Source of the DNA: Gammaproteobacteria bacterium
Lineage (GTDB): Bacteria; Pseudomonadota; Gammaproteobacteria; SZUA-229
Length of the DNA: 11,821 nt
Direction of reading: 5' to 3'
Assembly: GCA_026998145.1 (NCBI GenBank)
Contig: JALTRC010000226.1
Span: 1-11,821, forward strand
Shown here piece by piece: positions 5,817 to 11,821 of the stretch. The position numbers and the translations under genes are program-made. The notes under the pieces were generated by a model. The model was given only the letters and a program-made list of their open reading frames with translations, was not told where the DNA came from and searched no databases. Positions within the stretch are counted from its first letter, which is position 1, and each line of letters opens with the position of its first letter.

Positions 5817-7139
5817 ATGAAACAGATCGAACTTTTATCCCCCGCCGGAACCCTGCGCAATATGCGTTACGCTTTTGCCTATGGAGCCGATGCAGTTTAT
5901 GCGGGACAACCCCGTTACAGCCTGCGGGTGCGCAATAACGATTTTATGGATGAAAATCTGGCCATCGGTATTAAGGAAGCCCACGCTCTGGGCAAAAAGT
6001 TTTTTCTCACCTCCAATCTAATGCCCCATAACAGCAAGATCAAAACCTATATTGATGACCTGCGCCCGGTGATTGAAATGAAACCGGATGCGCTGATTAT
6101 GGCGGATCCCGGCCTGATTATGATGGTGCGGGAAACCTGGCCGGAGATGCCGATTCATTTATCGGTGCAGGCCAATACGGTGAATTATGCGGCGGTTAAA
6201 TTCTGGCAGTCGGTGGGCATAGAGCGGGTGATATTGTCGCGGGAATTATCTCTGGACGAGATTGCCGAAATCCGCCAGCAGTGTCCGGATATGGAGCTGG
6301 AAGTGTTTGTTCACGGAGCTTTGTGTATTGCCTATTCCGGCCGCTGTTTATTATCCGGCTACTTTAATCACCGGGACCCTAACCAGGGCACCTGCACCAA
6401 TGCCTGCCGCTGGGATTATAAAACCACCCCCGGCGCGGAAAATGCCGAAGGGGTTTTCAAACCCATCTCCGATATGGGCGAGCAGCGCAATCCCCTGGCC
6501 GACCAGCCGATTTTTATAGAAGAACCTAATCGCCCCGGCGAAATGATGCCGGTGATTGAAGATGAACACGGCACCTATATTATGAACTCCAAAGACCTGC
6601 GGGCAGTGGAGCATGTACATAAGCTGGCCACCATTGGCGTCGACAGCTTAAAAATCGAGGGCCGCACCAAATCCCATTATTATGTGGCCCGTACCGCACA
6701 AAGTTACAAACAGGCCATAGACGATGCACTGGCAGGCCGTGAATTTAACCCGGAATTACTGGGCACACTGGAGAACCTGGCCAACCGGGGTTACACCGAT
6801 GGCTTTTATGAGCGCCATCACACCAAGGAATACCAGAATTTAATGCAGGGCAATTCGGTTTCACGGCAGCAACAGTTTGTCGGGGAAGTCACCGGCTATG
6901 ATGAAAAAACCGGCATGGCAGATATAGATGTAAAAAACAAATTTGCCGTGGGCGACAAACTGGAACTGATTATGCCCTCAGGCAATCAGGATATGATTCT
7001 GGAGCAAATGGAAGATATGAATGGCGTAGCCATGGAAGAAGCCAAAGGGGGCGGCTATAAAGTGCGCATACCCGTACCGGCTGCCATGGGTGAGATGGGG
7101 CTGATTGCCCGCTATATCGACCAGCCGATTTTTAGCTGA
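5817..7139 (+). CDS. trhP: TrhP (YegQ), tRNA wobble-uridine hydroxylation protein, peptidase U32 family
   Basis: This 440-residue cytosolic protein is close in length to E. coli YegQ (about 450). TrhP supports prephenate-dependent hydroxylation of U34 in certain tRNAs, the first step to cmo5U/mo5U, and is thought to carry an iron-sulfur cluster. The N-terminus ELLSPAGTLRNMRYAFAYGADAVYAG (5-30) is the standard U32 opening. The U32 signature region EVFVHGALCIAYSGRCLLSGY (162-182) is followed by NQGTCTNACRWDY; Cys170, 177, 193 and 197 are the likely cluster ligands. SLKIEGRTKSHYYVA (277-291) and a C-terminal beta-rich domain (about 350-440) complete the family architecture. The start has no strong Shine-Dalgarno sequence, but the N-terminal motif requires it. 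It is monocistronic, divergent from the permease and followed by a long non-coding region. RlhA and UbiU/UbiV are relatives with different sequence and length. Confidence 0.92.
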   Translation: MKQIELLSPAGTLRNMRYAFAYGADAVYAGQPRYSLRVRNNDFMDENLAIGIKEAHALGKKFFLTSNLMPHNSKIKTYIDDLRPVIEMKPDALIMADPGLIMMVRETWPEMPIHLSVQANTVNYAAVKFWQSVGIERVILSRELSLDEIAEIRQQCPDMELEVFVHGALCIAYSGRCLLSGYFNHRDPNQGTCTNACRWDYKTTPGAENAEGVFKPISDMGEQRNPLADQPIFIEEPNRPGEMMPVIEDEHGTYIMNSKDLRAVEHVHKLATIGVDSLKIEGRTKSHYYVARTAQSYKQAIDDALAGREFNPELLGTLENLANRGYTDGFYERHHTKEYQNLMQGNSVSRQQQFVGEVTGYDEKTGMADIDVKNKFAVGDKLELIMPSGNQDMILEQMEDMNGVAMEEAKGGGYKVRIPVPAAMGEMGLIARYIDQPIFS

Positions 7140-7140
7140 T

Positions 7141-7281
7141 TTCACAGTCAGCGGCTTTGGTATAAACCGAGATACACCAGGGCAGCTGTTTTATTTGCGG
7201 ACAAAATGCTTTTATCTTCATAAAAATTGAAATGGATATAGCTTGCAAAGCACCAGCCTGTTAATTTTTTCAAAAAACGTC
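7141..7281. other. Non-coding gap after trhP
   Basis: AT-rich, with no supported reading frame. It holds the second copy of ATTTGCGGACAA (7193-7204). I see no strong terminator directly after trhP; the pairing GCTGA/TCAGC around the stop codon is weak. Confidence 0.5.
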
Positions 7282-7595
7282 AGGGCACCTCTGATCAAGT
7301 CTCATATCTCTGGCACACAGGTGAGTTCACAATCAAGGCGCAGCTTTGGCAGATTTTTGCTCCTGCAAAATCTGCATACCCACCATCCCTGGTGATAAAA
7401 GCATGCTTATTGCCTGGTGAAAAGCTGGAACGCAGAGTGTGAGCTCACCTGTGCGCCCCGCAGGGCGCGATCTGAAGCATCCATCTACTGTGTTGCGCTT
7501 CTTGTAAAGGGCCAGCCATTCACTGCGAAGCGACGCCTTGTAGCTGAATGCTTCAGATCACGCAGAGATATGATAGACTTAATCAGAGGTGCCCT
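7282..7595. mobile_element. MITE-like element with 31-33-bp terminal inverted repeats and two internal stems
   Basis: The terminal repeats are at 7282-7312 (begins AGGGCACCTCTGATCAAG) and 7563-7595 (ends CTTAATCAGAGGTGCCCT). They differ by one substitution and one 2-bp indel. Inside are two further inverted pairs placed side by side. Arm A runs 7314-7332 with 7438-7456 (CACAGGTGAGTTCACA against TGTGAGCTCACCTGTG, 15 of 16). Arm B runs 7465-7501 with 7527-7563, about 28 of 37 without gaps and 15 of 16 at its base. Smaller hairpins occur at 7351-7373, 7381-7394 and 7453-7468 (GCGCCC/GGGCGC), and the palindrome AAGCATGCTT lies at 7399-7408. No transposase is encoded and no target duplication is evident. 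A single strand would fold into a three-way junction. It lies just upstream of the secreted-protein gene. Confidence 0.8.
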
Positions 7596-7630
7596 AAAAT
7601 AAAAACACAATAAACAAAATGGTAACGACC

Positions 7631-8041
7631 ATGAAAAAGATTCTTTGCCTTAGCCTGCTTGCCGCCTTCCCTTTAAGTTATAGCCCCAGCAGTTTTGCAG
7701 ACCGCCCGACCGAACTGGAAAATGAAGCCCCTGCCCCGGTACAGGTACAGGAAGAGACTCCTGACGCAAGGCCGGCTGAAACCAGTGCAGCACCCGCAGA
7801 CAAACCCGCTGAAACGGTTATCACCCAAACCCGGGGTGACAGGGTTGAAATACCCGCCGCCAGCGTTGCGCATATCGACTTTCCCCGCCGCGGTACGTCC
7901 GAAGCCAGAGTTGAACAGGAACTGGGGCGACCACTGGAAATTATCCCCGCCGTAGGCAAGCCCCCCATTACCCGCTGGGTATATAACGATCGCATTGTGT
8001 ATTTTGAATACGCCTCTGTTATTCACGTTGTGGCCAAATAA
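7631..8041 (+). CDS. Conserved secreted hypothetical protein with BamE-like C-terminal module
   Basis: This 136-residue protein has a signal peptide at 1-23 (MKKILCLSLLAAF...SFA|D). A low-complexity segment rich in Ala, Pro and Glu (about 27-66) is probably a flexible linker. The folded C-terminal module (about 83-136) is IDFPRRGTSEARVEQELGRP, then PPITRWVYNDRIVYFEYASVIHVV. The order RG-T-S-x-VE-x-x-LG-P followed by paired aromatic strands resembles the SmpA/BamE-type fold. I recall uncharacterised gammaproteobacterial proteins sharing the PPITRW-Y-VYFE pattern, but no function. I start it at ATG 7631, which puts MKK directly before the hydrophobic core; an ATG at 7619 would add four residues. 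Ribosome sites are weak for both. The MITE-like element ends 36 bp upstream and may have changed its promoter. There is no lipobox, so it is likely periplasmic. Confidence 0.65.
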   Translation: MKKILCLSLLAAFPLSYSPSSFADRPTELENEAPAPVQVQEETPDARPAETSAAPADKPAETVITQTRGDRVEIPAASVAHIDFPRRGTSEARVEQELGRPLEIIPAVGKPPITRWVYNDRIVYFEYASVIHVVAK

Positions 8042-8068
8042 TTCCTTGTCTGAACGGATTTTAACTTC

Positions 8069-8986
8069 ATGGCAGCAATGGCCATGAAGTCCCTGCATCT
8101 GCATATCCCTTCGCCCATCAGCCATTGTCAGTCTGACTTTTTAACACAGTCCGGCATTACACTACATATGAAACGGGATGATTTAATTCATCCGCTGCTA
8201 CAGGGCAATAAATGGCGCAAGCTTAAATATAATCTACTGGCCGCGCAGCAACAGAAACAACATACCCTGCTGACTTTTGGCGGGGCTTTTTCCAATCATA
8301 TTCATGCCACCGCCGCTGCCGGAAAACTACTGGGCTTTAAAACCATCGGCATTATTCGCGGCGAAACCCACTCACCGCTAAACCCGACATTACAGGATGC
8401 CAGTAACTGGGGCATGCGGCTTGAATATATCAATCGTGCCGACTACCGGCAAAAACACACAGAAGCATTTATCAGCAAGTTACATCATCAATATGGTGAT
8501 TTTTATTTAATCCCGGAAGGTGGCAGTAATACTCTGGCCATGCAGGGCTGTGCAGAAATCAATACAGAAATTCAGGATGATTATGACTTTATTTGCCAGG
8601 CCTGCGGCACAGGCACAACACTGGCAGGTTTAATAAGCAGCGCCAGAGAGCAAACCCAAATACTGGGTTTTGCAGTTTTAAAATCAGCTGCGTTTCTAAT
8701 TGATGACGTCAGTAAAAAGCTCAATGACGGCGGCCATAAAAAGCAGCATAACTGGAACATCAATCTTAACTATCATTTTGGCGGATATGCCAAAACACAG
8801 ACAGCACTACTGGATTTTATAAATAGTTTTAAGACCCAGTACGCTATACAACTGGAGCCCGTTTATACAGGAAAAATGATGTATGGCATTTTTGATCTGA
8901 TTCGTAAAGGACACTTCCCAAAAGGCAGTCGTGTACTGGCGATTCATTCTGGGGGATTGCAGGGGTTGAGGGGATTCGAGCTGTAA
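8069..8986 (+). CDS. ACC deaminase/D-cysteine desulfhydrase family PLP enzyme
   Basis: This 305-residue PLP-dependent enzyme belongs to the tryptophan-synthase-beta-like fold group (fold type II). The cofactor lysine is Lys48 in LLQGNKWRKLK, preceded by MKRDDLIHP. GGAFSNH (71-77) is the substrate-carboxylate loop, CGTGTT (179-184) the phosphate-binding loop, and HSGGLQG (293-299) the C-terminal family motif. The family includes 1-aminocyclopropane-1-carboxylate deaminase and D-cysteine desulfhydrase; without structural residues I cannot choose, and many bacterial members are neither. It is somewhat shorter than the usual 320-340. ATGs at 8069, 8078 and 8084 are all possible; I keep the first, which follows a GGA about 11 bases upstream. 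It starts 28 bp after the secreted-protein gene, so the two may be co-transcribed, though their functions show no link. It converges on the VWA operon. Confidence 0.8.
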   Translation: MAAMAMKSLHLHIPSPISHCQSDFLTQSGITLHMKRDDLIHPLLQGNKWRKLKYNLLAAQQQKQHTLLTFGGAFSNHIHATAAAGKLLGFKTIGIIRGETHSPLNPTLQDASNWGMRLEYINRADYRQKHTEAFISKLHHQYGDFYLIPEGGSNTLAMQGCAEINTEIQDDYDFICQACGTGTTLAGLISSAREQTQILGFAVLKSAAFLIDDVSKKLNDGGHKKQHNWNINLNYHFGGYAKTQTALLDFINSFKTQYAIQLEPVYTGKMMYGIFDLIRKGHFPKGSRVLAIHSGGLQGLRGFEL

Positions 8987-9071
8987 GTCAAAAGTATAAA
9001 AAATAATTAAAACTTCGCAAGCAGCCACTCTCGCGCGACGGGAATGACACAAGAACCTATAACTTTTAACT
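8984..9071. repeat. Imperfect inverted repeat in a convergent gap
   Basis: TAAGTCAAAAGTATAAA at 8984-9000 overlaps the stop of the upstream gene and pairs imperfectly with the reverse complement of CCTATAACTTTTAAC at 9056-9070. Between them is a GC-rich segment with CTCGCGCG and GGGAATGAC, which resembles the TCATTCCCG class of dispersed repeats on the opposite strand. It may be repeat-derived or may simply help terminate both convergent transcripts. Confidence 0.35.
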
Positions 9072-9079
9072 AAAAAAAA

Positions 9080-9727
9080 TCATTTCAAAATATCGCCAAG
9101 ATGATCAAAATCATTAATCACCTCCCAGCTACCGCCCCCATCCTCTACCCGCTTTTTCCATGCGGCAATGCGATCCATATATTCCCGTGGGTCCACATTA
9201 TCTGATTTCAGCTTGGTTACATTCAGGGCAATGACTTTAATACCGTTAAAGGCAATAGGGAAGTCCCTCACATGCCCTTCCTTGATCTCTTCTTTTAAAT
9301 CGGAAAAAATCAGAATGGTTTTATCGCTGGCACCGGTTTCATTCAAATACTCTATTGCCTGCAACAGTCCGCCGGTAATATCCGTATAACTGCTGTTGCG
9401 AATATCTTTTCCATATTCGTTTACAGCGGTATAAAAAGCCCGCTTTTGCGCATTGGCTTTGGAAGGACGTAAATCAAAAGTTATTTTTGCGATAATATCT
9501 TTTTCGCTAAAACTGCCACTATCAATTCTGGCCAGTGCCAGAGAATCCCCGGTTGATAATTTAGCCAGTAGATATTTGATAATGCCATCGGCCTTATCAA
9601 ACTGTTTAGTATAAGTGCCCGAAGTATCCAGCAGCATATAGACTGCGCGACTATCCATTTTGGCTTCTGTGCAGCTTTGTAATAAAACCAGTGTAAAAAC
9701 AACAAATATTAAACGAAGTTTTAACAT
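9080..9727 (-). CDS. VWA-domain lipoprotein
   Basis: This 215-residue lipoprotein has a signal peptide ending in the lipobox LLQSC, with Cys19 lipidated. The next residue is Thr rather than Asp, which favours the outer membrane under the Lol rule. The rest is a single von Willebrand factor A domain: hydrophobic strand AVYMLLDTSGTYT with the MIDAS motif D34-T-S36-G-T38, a second MIDAS residue in SSYTDITGG (Thr115), and TILIFSDLKEE with Asp143. These imply a divalent-metal-dependent protein-binding site. There is little beyond the VWA fold, so it probably acts as a ligand-binding partner. Its ATG overlaps the stop of the upstream gene by one base (TAATG), implying translational coupling and an obligate partnership. 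The specific family is not one I recognise. Confidence 0.8.
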   Translation of the reverse strand: MLKLRLIFVVFTLVLLQSCTEAKMDSRAVYMLLDTSGTYTKQFDKADGIIKYLLAKLSTGDSLALARIDSGSFSEKDIIAKITFDLRPSKANAQKRAFYTAVNEYGKDIRNSSYTDITGGLLQAIEYLNETGASDKTILIFSDLKEEIKEGHVRDFPIAFNGIKVIALNVTKLKSDNVDPREYMDRIAAWKKRVEDGGGSWEVINDFDHLGDILK

Positions 9728-11181
9728 TATTTTTCCTCTGTGCTTGCCACAACGGCTTCATCGAGTGTTTCCACTTCAGCTGCTGCGCCTGATTTACGCT
9801 GCCTGACTGACTGCTCAATCCGTAGTGGCAGAAAAATAATCAGATCATAAATATTCACCAGTAAACGTCCCAGCGAATAAAGCAACTGTCCCGATAAACG
9901 CACCGCAAAAGCCAGCATACGCAGCAGCCAGGCAACGACCAGGCCAATAACCGTACGGGAGGAATGAATAAAAGATTCCAGAGGTATAGCCACAAAGGTC
10001 AGCGCAAAGGGCAGAATAAAGCCCATAACCATTTGCCCCACTGAGGGAATCCAGCTGAGCTGTGGCTCTTCTACCTTTACATTATCAGAAAGAAATTGCG
10101 TAATGGCCGCATTATCCGCAATCAGCATTTCACGCATATAGGCCAGGGATGATTCAATACTGGCGAACACCAGCAGAAATGTCAGCGTTACCCAGAAAAT
10201 AATTTTGCGTTTGCGATCATCCAGACTACTGATAATGGGAAACAGCCGGGTTACCCCAACAGACTCCATTAAAAATAATCCCGAGGTTACTTCGATGGCA
10301 ATTATAAACAGGGCCGCCACATCCGATGCGGGCATACCTGCCAGATAGCTGTGTGCCCCCACCATCTCTTTCATGGGCAGAGCCACCAGCAAAAAATTCA
10401 CCACGCCGCCAATAATGGCAATACTCATTACCAGCGCAGATATAAAAAACTGGGTTAAGGATGAAGAAGACAGGGTTCGTTCAGCCTGATCAGTTTGCGC
10501 CAGAATCTGCTCGTATTGCTGCATCTGCTCATCAATTACATTGGAGCGATGTTCCAGGCCGGTGATTTTTTTCTCTACGCTGACCAATGTTTTACCTAAA
10601 GAGCGCCAGTAGGGCATCATTTTTTTCAACAGGGCATGACGCTCTTTATTGGCCTTACGATATTCCGCCAGATCCCGGTTCATGGATTTTTTTAGGGTGG
10701 CATGTATATCCCCCAGAATATTACTAACCACAGTGGAGCCATTTCCCGGAATCTCGGCCACCGCCTCTATGACTTTTAACCATTCAGGAGGTTGAGGTGG
10801 AACTTCTCCCGACTGTATATAATCCTCATCGATTTTGGCGATCTGTTCTTTTAAGTCCCGCTGCAGGGAGGGATAGCCGCTCAGATCCCGACTCACCAGC
10901 GCCTCTACCCGCTGAAACTCCCGATCAATCTGCCGTTCCACCGCCTCCCGCCCGTGAGCCAGCAGCACCTCACGATTACGCTGCCGTAGCTGGTTTTCTG
11001 CCAGCATAATGGAACGGGCTATCAGCCGCAGGGCATTATGCAAGCTGCGGGCGGCACCACATAAAGCCTGATGCGCTGGCGTGCGGGCAATATACATTAA
11101 GAAGATGGCCAGCACCGCCCAGATCAAAATTGAAACGGCCGGCTGCTGTGGAAACCAGATATATAAAAAGTCAGATGTCAT
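9727..11181 (-). CDS. Polytopic membrane protein with large helical soluble domain, unknown family
   Basis: The 484-residue product has one N-terminal transmembrane helix (about 16-33), then about 200 soluble residues that are strongly helical and charged (about 40-240, coiled-coil-like around 60-120 and 165-240). After that comes a block of five or six hydrophobic segments at about 245-269, 287-307, 326-347, 383-402, 410-430 and perhaps 433-453, and a short acidic tail. The segment between the fourth and fifth helices (about 350-382) would be a loop containing NVKVEEPQLSW. Acidic residues lie inside helices (IIAIEVTSGLF, FASIESSLAYM). I place the start at ATG 11181 because AAGGG (minus strand) lies eight bases upstream; a GTG at 11190 would add three residues. 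I recognise no family. The one-base overlap with the VWA lipoprotein suggests a complex spanning the envelope. Confidence 0.7.
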   Translation of the reverse strand: MTSDFLYIWFPQQPAVSILIWAVLAIFLMYIARTPAHQALCGAARSLHNALRLIARSIMLAENQLRQRNREVLLAHGREAVERQIDREFQRVEALVSRDLSGYPSLQRDLKEQIAKIDEDYIQSGEVPPQPPEWLKVIEAVAEIPGNGSTVVSNILGDIHATLKKSMNRDLAEYRKANKERHALLKKMMPYWRSLGKTLVSVEKKITGLEHRSNVIDEQMQQYEQILAQTDQAERTLSSSSLTQFFISALVMSIAIIGGVVNFLLVALPMKEMVGAHSYLAGMPASDVAALFIIAIEVTSGLFLMESVGVTRLFPIISSLDDRKRKIIFWVTLTFLLVFASIESSLAYMREMLIADNAAITQFLSDNVKVEEPQLSWIPSVGQMVMGFILPFALTFVAIPLESFIHSSRTVIGLVVAWLLRMLAFAVRLSGQLLYSLGRLLVNIYDLIIFLPLRIEQSVRQRKSGAAAEVETLDEAVVASTEEK

Positions 11182-11317
11182 CAAACGCACCCTTTATCGT
11201 TATTATTTTTTAAAATTCGAGTTCAAGTCTAGCTCAGCTTGATGCAAATGTTTTGCCAAGCATAACGCAAATACTGAATTTTCAGGTGTTGGGGGGATGT
11301 TCGAGATCAGTGGCCGC

Positions 11318-11334
11318 GGGAATAAAATATTCCC
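11318..11334. repeat. Perfect 7-bp hairpin, GGGAATA/TATTCCC
   Basis: GGGAATA (11318-11324) and TATTCCC (11328-11334) are perfect inverted repeats around a three-base A loop. It lies nine bases from the hairpin at 11343-11366. It may be part of helicase termination or an operator for the downstream minus-strand operon. Confidence 0.5.
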
Positions 11335-11342
11335 CCTGTATG

Positions 11343-11366
11343 ATGCCCGGCAGAATAGCCGGGCAT
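11343..11366 (-). terminator. Hairpin after the DEAD-box helicase gene
   Basis: A perfect 9-bp GC-rich stem, ATGCCCGGC (11343-11351) with GCCGGGCAT (11358-11366), has a six-base loop and begins seven bases after the helicase stop. No U-tract follows on the minus strand, so it is either a Rho-assisted or weak terminator or an mRNA 3'-end stabiliser. Confidence 0.6.
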
Positions 11367-11372
11367 AGTGTT

Positions 11373-11821
11373 TTAAGCCGCGTTCAGCTCACGGGGGGCA
11401 CGACGACGTCGGCGCTGATTGCCACCTGATGAAGCACGACCATGTTTATAATGAATGGATGGCTTGCGACGGCGCTGTGATCCATTGCGGCCTTTGGCTT
11501 TAGGGTTGAATTTAGGCCTTGGCTGTTTAGGTTCCAGACCTGCGATTTCCGTGACTTCCAGCTTGCTTTCCAGCAGTTTTTCCACGCCCTGTAATAATCC
11601 CCAGTCCTTCGGGCCAATCAATGAAACCGCTGTACCTGTTGCCCCGCCCCGGCCGGTACGGCCGATGCGATGCACATAGTCCTCTGCCTGCATAGGCATA
11701 TCAAAATTCACCACATGGCTGATGCCTTTAATATCCAGACCACGGGCCGCCACATCGGTGGCCACCAGTATGCGCAGCTGGTTGCGGCTCAGTCGCTCAA
11801 TGGTGCGACGTCGCTGCCCCT
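11373..11821 (-). CDS. DEAD-box RNA helicase, C-terminal part (5' end outside window)
   Basis: The visible 148 residues are the end of the second RecA-like helicase domain and a basic tail. Motif V appears as ILVATDVAARGLDI and motif VI as YVHRIGRTGRGG, with HVVNFDMP between them. After AVSLIGPKDWGLLQGVEKLLE the protein continues into a Lys/Arg-rich, low-complexity extension (KFNPKAKGRNGSQRRRK...RRRRRAP) typical of RhlE-like and SrmB-like helicases, where it aids RNA binding. The reading frame stays open to the window edge; an internal GTG at 11765 is not the start. It unwinds structured RNA in the cytosol, commonly in ribosome assembly or mRNA decay and often in the cold. The HVVNF-P-EDYVHRIGRTGR pattern favours an RhlE-type member, but I leave the symbol empty because the N-terminal part is not visible. 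Confidence 0.9.
   Translation of the reverse strand, partial: GQRRRTIERLSRNQLRILVATDVAARGLDIKGISHVVNFDMPMQAEDYVHRIGRTGRGGATGTAVSLIGPKDWGLLQGVEKLLESKLEVTEIAGLEPKQPRPKFNPKAKGRNGSQRRRKPSIHYKHGRASSGGNQRRRRRAPRELNAA

Larger units (their letters stand above)
11191..11372. other. Intergenic region between the helicase and the membrane-protein operon
   Basis: It holds two hairpins (listed separately) and an AT-rich stretch at 11200-11226 that may carry the operon promoter. Minus-strand TTGAAC (11226-11221) and TAATAA (11205-11200) are present but only 15 bases apart, so I do not call a promoter. No coding sequence is supported. Confidence 0.4.

Noticed and set aside
7417..7602. Open reading frame of 61 codons in the long gap
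   Set aside because: It lies inside the inverted-repeat element and crosses arm B and the right terminal repeat. Its product has no recognisable motif and no ribosome site, so structure rather than coding explains the sequence.
7673..8125. Long antisense frames over the secreted protein gene, and other opposite-strand frames across the window
   Set aside because: Each overlaps a gene with clear motifs and a signal or start, and the alternative translations lack motifs and ribosome sites.
9727..11181. ZorA-like (Zorya defence) or TolQ/MotA-type motor subunit
   Set aside because: The helical soluble domain precedes the membrane block instead of following it. There is no TolR/MotB-type partner nearby, and no characteristic motif was seen.

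Overview
The window looks like the chromosome of a free-living, non-enteric gammaproteobacterium. The evidence is gene content: ampE, an amgK-murU cell-wall recycling pair, trhP (yegQ), a DEAD-box RNA helicase and an SO_0444-type metal permease, with mid-range GC. I cannot place it below class. There are no rRNAs, tRNAs, CRISPR arrays, transposases or phage genes.

Layout. (1) 1-1222, plus strand: the C-terminal part of AmpE, then a translationally coupled histidine-phosphatase (CobC-like) gene. (2) 1223-1340: a convergent gap filled by an inverted repeat of a dispersed type. (3) 1341-3843: a minus-strand ketopantoate-reductase-like oxidoreductase, divergent from amgK-murU, which overlap by ATGA and end in a strong bidirectional terminator. 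(4) 3887-5637, minus strand: a small outer-membrane beta-barrel protein and a Cu/Zn-type permease, each apparently with its own start region. (5) 5817-7139: trhP, for tRNA wobble-uridine hydroxylation. (6) 7141-7630: a long non-coding gap holding a 314-bp MITE-like element that can fold into a three-way junction. (7) 7631-8986: a small secreted protein of unknown function and an ACC-deaminase/D-cysteine-desulfhydrase-like PLP enzyme. (8) 9080-11181, minus strand: a two-gene operon encoding a long polytopic membrane protein with a large soluble helical domain and a von Willebrand factor A (VWA) lipoprotein. (9) 11373-11821: the C-terminal end of a DEAD-box helicase.

How the genes work together. 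ampE and amgK-murU belong to peptidoglycan recycling and beta-lactam response. AmgK phosphorylates recovered MurNAc at the anomeric carbon, and MurU turns it into UDP-MurNAc. They lie within 4 kb but are separated by two genes not known to take part. The membrane-protein/VWA-lipoprotein pair is the best candidate for an undescribed system: the genes overlap by one base, both products are envelope proteins, and I do not recognise the larger one. The intergenic regions are unusually rich in inverted or short-period repeats (1244-1328, 5701-5730, 7282-7595, 8984-9071).
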